From the NCBI RefSeq assembly GCF_036237275.1, contig NZ_CP108352.1:6200001-6264000 (forward strand): DNA of 64,000 nt, read 5' to 3'. Positions 59,811 through 64,000 of this stretch are shown here, one piece after another (within the stretch, counting starts at the first letter, position 1; every line of letters starts with the position of its first letter). Both the position numbers and the translations under genes were made by a program. Source of the stretch: Streptomyces sp. NBC_01353 (GTDB taxonomy: Bacteria; Actinomycetota; Actinomycetes; Streptomycetales; Streptomycetaceae). The notes below the pieces were generated by a model that worked only from the letters and a program-made list of their open reading frames with translations, did no database searches and was not told the DNA's origin.

Positions 59811-60499
59811 CCATCCGGGTGCTGCTCGCCGACGACCAGGCCCTGCTCCGCAGCGCCTTCAAGGTGCTCGTGGACTCCGAGCCGGACATGGAGGTCGTCG
59901 CCGAGGCCGCCGACGGGGCCCAGGCGGTCGCGCTCGCCCGGACCACGGGGGCCGACGTCGTCCTGATGGACATCCGGATGCCCGGCACGGACGGGCTCGC
60001 CGCCACCCGCATGATCACCGCGGACCCGGAGCTGTCCGGCGTACGGATCGTCATGCTGACCACCTTCGAGGTCGACGAGTACGTCGTGCAGTCGCTCCGC
60101 GCCGGCGCCTCCGGCTTCCTCGGCAAGGGGGCGGAACCGGAGGAGCTGCTCAACGCCATCCGGATCGCCGCCGCGGGAGAGGCCCTGCTCTCGCCCGTCG
60201 CGACCAAGGGTCTGATCGCCAAGTTCCTCGCGCAGGGCGGCAGTTCGGACTCCGAGAACGGTGAGGACGCGCCGGGGTACTCCGAGCGTCTCGCCGCCCT
60301 CACCACCCGCGAACGGGAGGTCCTCGTCCTCGTCGGCGGCGGCCACTCCAACGACGAGATCGCCGAACGCCTCGAGGTCAGCCCCCTCACGGTCAAGACG
60401 CATGTCAACCGGACCATGGCCAAGCTCGGCGCCCGCGACCGCGCCCAGCTCGTGGTCACGGCCTACGAGTCCGGCCTGGTACGTCCAAGGGTGGAGTGA
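59807..60499 (+). CDS. NarL/FixJ-family response regulator
   Basis: 230 aa from the ATG at 59807. The receiver has Asp8-Asp9-Asp10-like ADD, the phospho-acceptor Asp55 in VLMDIRMPG, and Lys in GFLGKGA. The LuxR-type helix-turn-helix is LTTREREVLVLVGGGHSNDEIAERLEVSPLTVKTHVNR. Coupled to the kinase. The next gene is an RND-type transporter with a palindrome before it, which may be a target. Confidence 0.97.
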   Translation: MTIRVLLADDQALLRSAFKVLVDSEPDMEVVAEAADGAQAVALARTTGADVVLMDIRMPGTDGLAATRMITADPELSGVRIVMLTTFEVDEYVVQSLRAGASGFLGKGAEPEELLNAIRIAAAGEALLSPVATKGLIAKFLAQGGSSDSENGEDAPGYSERLAALTTREREVLVLVGGGHSNDEIAERLEVSPLTVKTHVNRTMAKLGARDRAQLVVTAYESGLVRPRVE

Positions 60500-60500
60500 G

Positions 60501-60520
60501 GGAGTACCCCGGCGTACTCC
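60501..60520. promoter_or_regulatory. Palindrome upstream of the RND transporter
   Basis: GGAGTAC-CCCGGC-GTACTCC, a perfect 7+6+7 inverted repeat in the 157-bp spacer between the response regulator and transporter genes. Candidate operator for the NarL-type regulator. Confidence 0.45.
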
Positions 60521-60656
60521 AGACGCGGTATGCGCGGGATAAGGAATTGGACCCGGGGGCCGAGGATCCGGGGCTTCCCATGGCTGAAGGTGTAAGCGGG
60601 CACCCCTGGAACGTCCTGGCGCCCGCCTGCCGAGTACGCCACAGAAGAGAGACCCC

Positions 60657-63600
60657 ATGTCCTGGCTGTCCAGATTCAGCCTCGCGCAACGGGCCCTGAT
60701 CGGGCTGATGTCCATCGTTGCCATCGTCTTCGGGGCGATAGCGATACCGCAGCTGAAGCAGCAACTGCTGCCCTCGATCGAGCTCCCGATGGTCTCGGTC
60801 CTCGCTCCCTACCAGGGCGCGTCGCCCGACGTGGTCGAGAAGCAGGTCGTCGAGCCGCTCGAGAACACCATCAAGGCCGTCGACGGCATCAAGGGCGTCA
60901 CCTCCACCGCCTCCGAGGGCAACGCCGTCATCATGGCCACCTTCGACTACGGCGACGAGGGCACCAAGCAGCTCGTCGCCGACGTCCAGCAGGCCGTGAA
61001 CCGGGCACGCGCGGTGCTCCCGGACGGCGTCGACCCGCAGGTCGTCGCCGGTTCGACGGACGACATCCCGACCGTCGTCCTCGCGGTCACCTCCGACAAG
61101 GACCAGCAGGCCCTCGCCGGCCAGCTGGAGCGGACCGTCGTCCCGGCCCTGGAGGACATCGACGGCGTCGGCCAGGTCTCCATCGACGGCGTCCAGGACC
61201 TCCAGGTCTCCGTCACCCCGGACGAGAAGAAGCTCGCGGCGGCGGGGCTGAACTCCATGAAGCTCGCCCAGGCTCTCCAGGCGGGCGGCGCGACGGTGCC
61301 GGCCGGCTCGTTCTCCGAGGCCGGCAAGAGCCGCACGGTCCAGGTCGGCGGCGGCTTCACCTCTCTCCAGCAGATCCAGGACCTGCGCATCAAGCCCGAG
61401 CAGGGCAAGGCCGTCCGCGTCGGCGACGTGGCCACGGTGAAGCAGGAGGAGTCCTCCCGGGTCTCCATCACCCGTACCAACGGCAAGCCCAGCCTGGCCG
61501 TCCTGGCCACCATGGACAACGACGGCAGCGCCGTCGCCATCTCCGAGGCCGTCAAGGACAAGCTGCCCGAGCTCCGCAAGGACCTCGGCGCCGGCGCCGA
61601 GCTGACGGTCGTCTCCGACCAGGGCCCGGCCGTCTCCAAGTCGATCTCCGGCCTCACGACCGAGGGCGCGCTCGGCCTCGTCATGGCCGTCCTCGTGATC
61701 CTGGTCTTCCTGGCCTCGATCCGCTCGACGCTGGTCACCGCGGTCTCCATCCCGCTCTCGGTCGTCCTGGCCCTGATCGTGCTCTGGACCCGTGACCTCT
61801 CGCTCAACATGCTGACCCTGGGCGCCCTCACGATCGCGATCGGCCGGGTCGTCGACGACTCGATCGTGGTCCTGGAGAACATCAAGCGGCACCTCGGCTA
61901 CGGCGAGGAGCGCGAGTCGGCGATCCTCACGGCGGTCCGCGAGGTCGCCGGCGCCGTGACCTCCTCGACCCTCACCACGGTCGCGGTCTTCCTGCCGATC
62001 GGTCTGGTCGGCGGCATGGTCGGTGAGCTGTTCGGCTCGTTCAGCCTGACGGTCACCGCCGCGCTGCTCGCCTCGCTCCTGGTCTCCCTCACCGTCGTCC
62101 CGGTCCTCTCGTACTGGTTCCTGCGCGCCCCCAAGGGCACGTCGGCGGACCCGGACGAGGCCCGGCGCCTCGCGGAGGAGAAGGAGAACAAGAGCCGCCT
62201 CCAGCGCCTGTACGTCCCGGTCCTGCGCTTCGCGACCCGGCGCCGCCTCACCAGCGTGGCGATCGCGATCGTCGTCCTGGTCGGCACCTTCGGCATGGCC
62301 CCGCTCCTGAAGACCAACTTCTTCGACCAGGGCGAGCAGGAGGTCATGAGCATCAAGCAGGAGCTGGCTCCTGGCACCAGCCTCGTGGCGGCCGACGAGG
62401 CCGCACAGAAGGTGGAGAAGGTCCTCGCCTCCACCGACGGTGTGAAGGACTACCAGGTCACGGTCGGCTCCTCGGGCTTCATGGCCGCCTTCGGCGGCGG
62501 CACGGGCGCCAATCAGGCCTCGTACCAGCTGACGCTGGAGGACTCGGCGTCGTACGAGAAGACGCGCGACGCCATCGACGAGGCCCTCGGCAAGCTCGAC
62601 GGCATCGGCGACACGACGATCGCGGCGGGCGACGGCTTCGGCAGCCAGGACCTGAGCGTGGTGGTCAAGGCCTCCGACGCGGACACCCTGAAGAAGGCGT
62701 CCGAGGCGGTCAAGGCCGAGGTCGCGAAGCTCGACGACGTCACCGACGTCCAGAGCGACCTGTCGCAGTCCGTGCCCCGGATCTCCGTCAAGGCCAACGC
62801 GAAGGCGGCCGACCTCGGCTTCGACGACACGACGCTCGGCATGGCCGTCGCCCAGGCGGTCCGCGGCACCCCCGCAGGCAAGGCGATCCTCGACGACACC
62901 GAGCGGAACGTCGTCCTGACCTCGGCGAACCCGGCCACGACGATGGACGGCCTCAAGAAGCTGCCGCTGGGCCCGGTCAAGCTCGGCGACATCGCCGAGG
63001 TCAAGCTGGTCCCCGGCCCGGTCTCGATGACCCGGATCGACGGTGCCCGCGCGGCGACGATCACGGCCAAGCCGACCGGTGACAACACGGGCGCGGTGAG
63101 CACGGCGCTCCAGTCGAAGATCAACGCGCTCGACCTGCCGGAGGGCGCGACGGCCTCCATCGGCGGTGTCTCCGAGGACCAGTCCGAGGCGTTCGTCAAC
63201 CTGGGCCTGGCGATGCTCGCGGCGATCGCGATCGTCTTCATGCTCCTGGTCGCGACCTTCAAGTCCCTGATCCAGCCGCTGATCCTGCTGGTGTCGATCC
63301 CGTTCGCGGCGACCGGCGCGATCGGTCTGCTGGTGGCGACGGGGACCGCGATGGGTGTCCCGGCGATGATCGGCATGTTGATGCTGATCGGCATCGTGGT
63401 CACCAACGCGATCGTCCTGATCGACCTGATCAACCAGTACCGGGCCCAGGGCCTGGGCGTCGTCGAGGCGGTCGTCGAGGGTGGCCGCCACCGTCTGCGC
63501 CCGATCCTGATGACGGCACTGGCGACGATCTTCGCGCTGCTCCCGATGGCGCTCGGGATCACCGGCGAGGGCGGCTTCATCGCCCAGCCGCTGGCGGTGG

Positions 63601-63803
63601 TGGTGATCGGCGGTCTGATCACCTCGACGCTGCTGACGCTGCTGCTGGTCCCGACGCTCTACGCGATGGTGGAGCTCCGCAAGGAGCGCCGCGCGAAGAA
63701 GAAGGCGGCGAAGAAGGCGAAGCGCGACGGCTCCCTGGACAACCCCGCCCAGCCGGACGTGACCCCCGCGGACGCGACGCTGCTGGACGCGCTGGACATC
63801 TGA
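60657..63803 (+). CDS. RND-superfamily efflux transporter
   Basis: 1048 aa from the ATG at 60657, full AcrB-like length. It starts SRFSLAQRALIGLMSIVAIVFGAIAIPQLKQQLLPSIELP, and has two large extracytoplasmic loops (after helix 1 and helix 7) and 12 membrane helices. The proton-relay Asp pair is in ITLGALTIAIGRVVDDSIVVLENI near 400. RND (AcrB-type rather than MMPL) proteins in a Gram-positive are less common but usual in Streptomyces. No membrane-fusion partner is next door. The preceding two-component system likely controls it. Confidence 0.94.
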   Translation: MSWLSRFSLAQRALIGLMSIVAIVFGAIAIPQLKQQLLPSIELPMVSVLAPYQGASPDVVEKQVVEPLENTIKAVDGIKGVTSTASEGNAVIMATFDYGDEGTKQLVADVQQAVNRARAVLPDGVDPQVVAGSTDDIPTVVLAVTSDKDQQALAGQLERTVVPALEDIDGVGQVSIDGVQDLQVSVTPDEKKLAAAGLNSMKLAQALQAGGATVPAGSFSEAGKSRTVQVGGGFTSLQQIQDLRIKPEQGKAVRVGDVATVKQEESSRVSITRTNGKPSLAVLATMDNDGSAVAISEAVKDKLPELRKDLGAGAELTVVSDQGPAVSKSISGLTTEGALGLVMAVLVILVFLASIRSTLVTAVSIPLSVVLALIVLWTRDLSLNMLTLGALTIAIGRVVDDSIVVLENIKRHLGYGEERESAILTAVREVAGAVTSSTLTTVAVFLPIGLVGGMVGELFGSFSLTVTAALLASLLVSLTVVPVLSYWFLRAPKGTSADPDEARRLAEEKENKSRLQRLYVPVLRFATRRRLTSVAIAIVVLVGTFGMAPLLKTNFFDQGEQEVMSIKQELAPGTSLVAADEAAQKVEKVLASTDGVKDYQVTVGSSGFMAAFGGGTGANQASYQLTLEDSASYEKTRDAIDEALGKLDGIGDTTIAAGDGFGSQDLSVVVKASDADTLKKASEAVKAEVAKLDDVTDVQSDLSQSVPRISVKANAKAADLGFDDTTLGMAVAQAVRGTPAGKAILDDTERNVVLTSANPATTMDGLKKLPLGPVKLGDIAEVKLVPGPVSMTRIDGARAATITAKPTGDNTGAVSTALQSKINALDLPEGATASIGGVSEDQSEAFVNLGLAMLAAIAIVFMLLVATFKSLIQPLILLVSIPFAATGAIGLLVATGTAMGVPAMIGMLMLIGIVVTNAIVLIDLINQYRAQGLGVVEAVVEGGRHRLRPILMTALATIFALLPMALGITGEGGFIAQPLAVVVIGGLITSTLLTLLLVPTLYAMVELRKERRAKKKAAKKAKRDGSLDNPAQPDVTPADATLLDALDI

Positions 63804-64000
63804 CGCCCACGCGGACGCGACCGGAGGCCCGGCGGACACCGATCGTGCCCACCGGGCCTCTGGCGTCGGGCGGGCCTCCGGCGTCCGGCCCGGGTCCCCG
63901 GCATCGGTACGTCCGGAGCCAGGGGCCCGGGTGCTCGCCCCCGGCGCGAGTTGAGCACCCCGCCGCCGCCTCGCAGGGGCGGCGCGGCGCTGCCTGGTCG
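63804..64000. other. Downstream of the transporter, no gene
   Basis: 197 bp to the window edge. GAGGCCCGG (63824-63832) and CCGGGCCTC (63852-63860) can pair over a 19-nt loop as a terminator. Nothing else recognised. Confidence 0.45.
63824..63860 (+). terminator. Possible terminator after the RND gene
   Basis: A 9-bp perfect stem with a 19-nt loop, 21 bp past the stop codon. Confidence 0.5.

Noticed and set aside
60456-63839. Open frame of 1127 codons opposite the RND transporter
   Set aside because: Antisense shadow; the transporter frame has 12 clear membrane helices and conserved motifs.
1-64000. CRISPR arrays, tRNA or rRNA genes, prophage
   Set aside because: No regularly spaced repeats, no tRNA-like cloverleaf sequence, and no phage structural genes seen.

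Overview
The window is typical Streptomyces chromosome: very GC-rich coding DNA, many GTG and some TTG starts, GlnR boxes before glutamine synthetase genes, and a gene order (glnII, glnA, lipA/lipB, aceE, sucB-lpd, pepA, cob genes) that from memory resembles the glnII-glnA-lip-aceE region of S. coelicolor. No rRNA, tRNA, CRISPR array or prophage was seen.

Layout. 1-5 kb: 5' part of glnII, a solo tnpB (IS200/IS605-type) element that abuts the stop codon of a two-gene operon (vWA/TROVE-like protein plus an unknown partner). 5-10.7 kb: a Gfo/Idh/MocA oxidoreductase, an RlpA-like secreted protein, a MocR regulator overlapping a leucine-rich-repeat-variant protein, a MarR remnant, an ArsC-like protein, and a 91-aa protein behind what looks like a DNA-damage (RecA-NDp/PafBC type) promoter. 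10.8-17.3 kb is accessory: a Trypco2 + trypsin-STAND-TPR conflict pair, then a less GC-rich minus-strand trio (zinc-type dehydrogenase, 6-pyruvoyl-tetrahydropterin-synthase-like protein, RibD-type reductase) and a broken GntR gene. 17.3-24.5 kb is core metabolism: glnA, RDD protein, DUF4191 protein, lipA, lipB and an NsdA-like TPR regulator. 24.5-32.8 kb holds oxidoreductases, a GNAT, a TetR regulator divergent from two coupled SDR genes, a DUF4240 protein, another SDR and a WYL regulator. 32.8-41.6 kb encodes 2-oxoacid dehydrogenase parts (aceE with an adjacent GntR regulator, sucB-type E2, lpd) and pepA. 41.9-47.6 kb is a four-gene exopolysaccharide locus combining a polysaccharide deacetylase, a PelF-like glycosyltransferase, a polytopic membrane protein and a spherulin-4/GH135-like hydrolase. 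47.6-55.4 kb holds a lipoprotein, the cobalamin lower-ligand genes cobS, cobT and an MBL-cobU fusion, with an MprF-like/rhomboid-like membrane pair between them. 55.4-64 kb: small conserved proteins, a methyltransferase, a DUF3043 protein, pspA-pspAA, a NarL-type two-component system and an RND-family transporter.

How the genes work together. GlnR probably couples glnII and glnA to nitrogen supply. LipA/LipB make the lipoyl groups carried by the E2 subunit at 36.6 kb. AceE, E2 and Lpd feed acetyl-CoA or succinyl-CoA production. CobU, CobT and CobS together complete the nucleotide loop of cobalamin. The 41.9-47.6 kb operon looks like a bacterial equivalent of Pel or fungal galactosaminogalactan synthesis: polymerise, export, deacetylate, trim. 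The most unusual points are that polysaccharide locus, the predicted damage-inducible promoter at 10.3 kb, the Trypco2/trypsin-STAND pair, the pterin-like trio whose synthase lacks part of the usual zinc site, and a repeat element that supplies stop codons at convergent gene ends.
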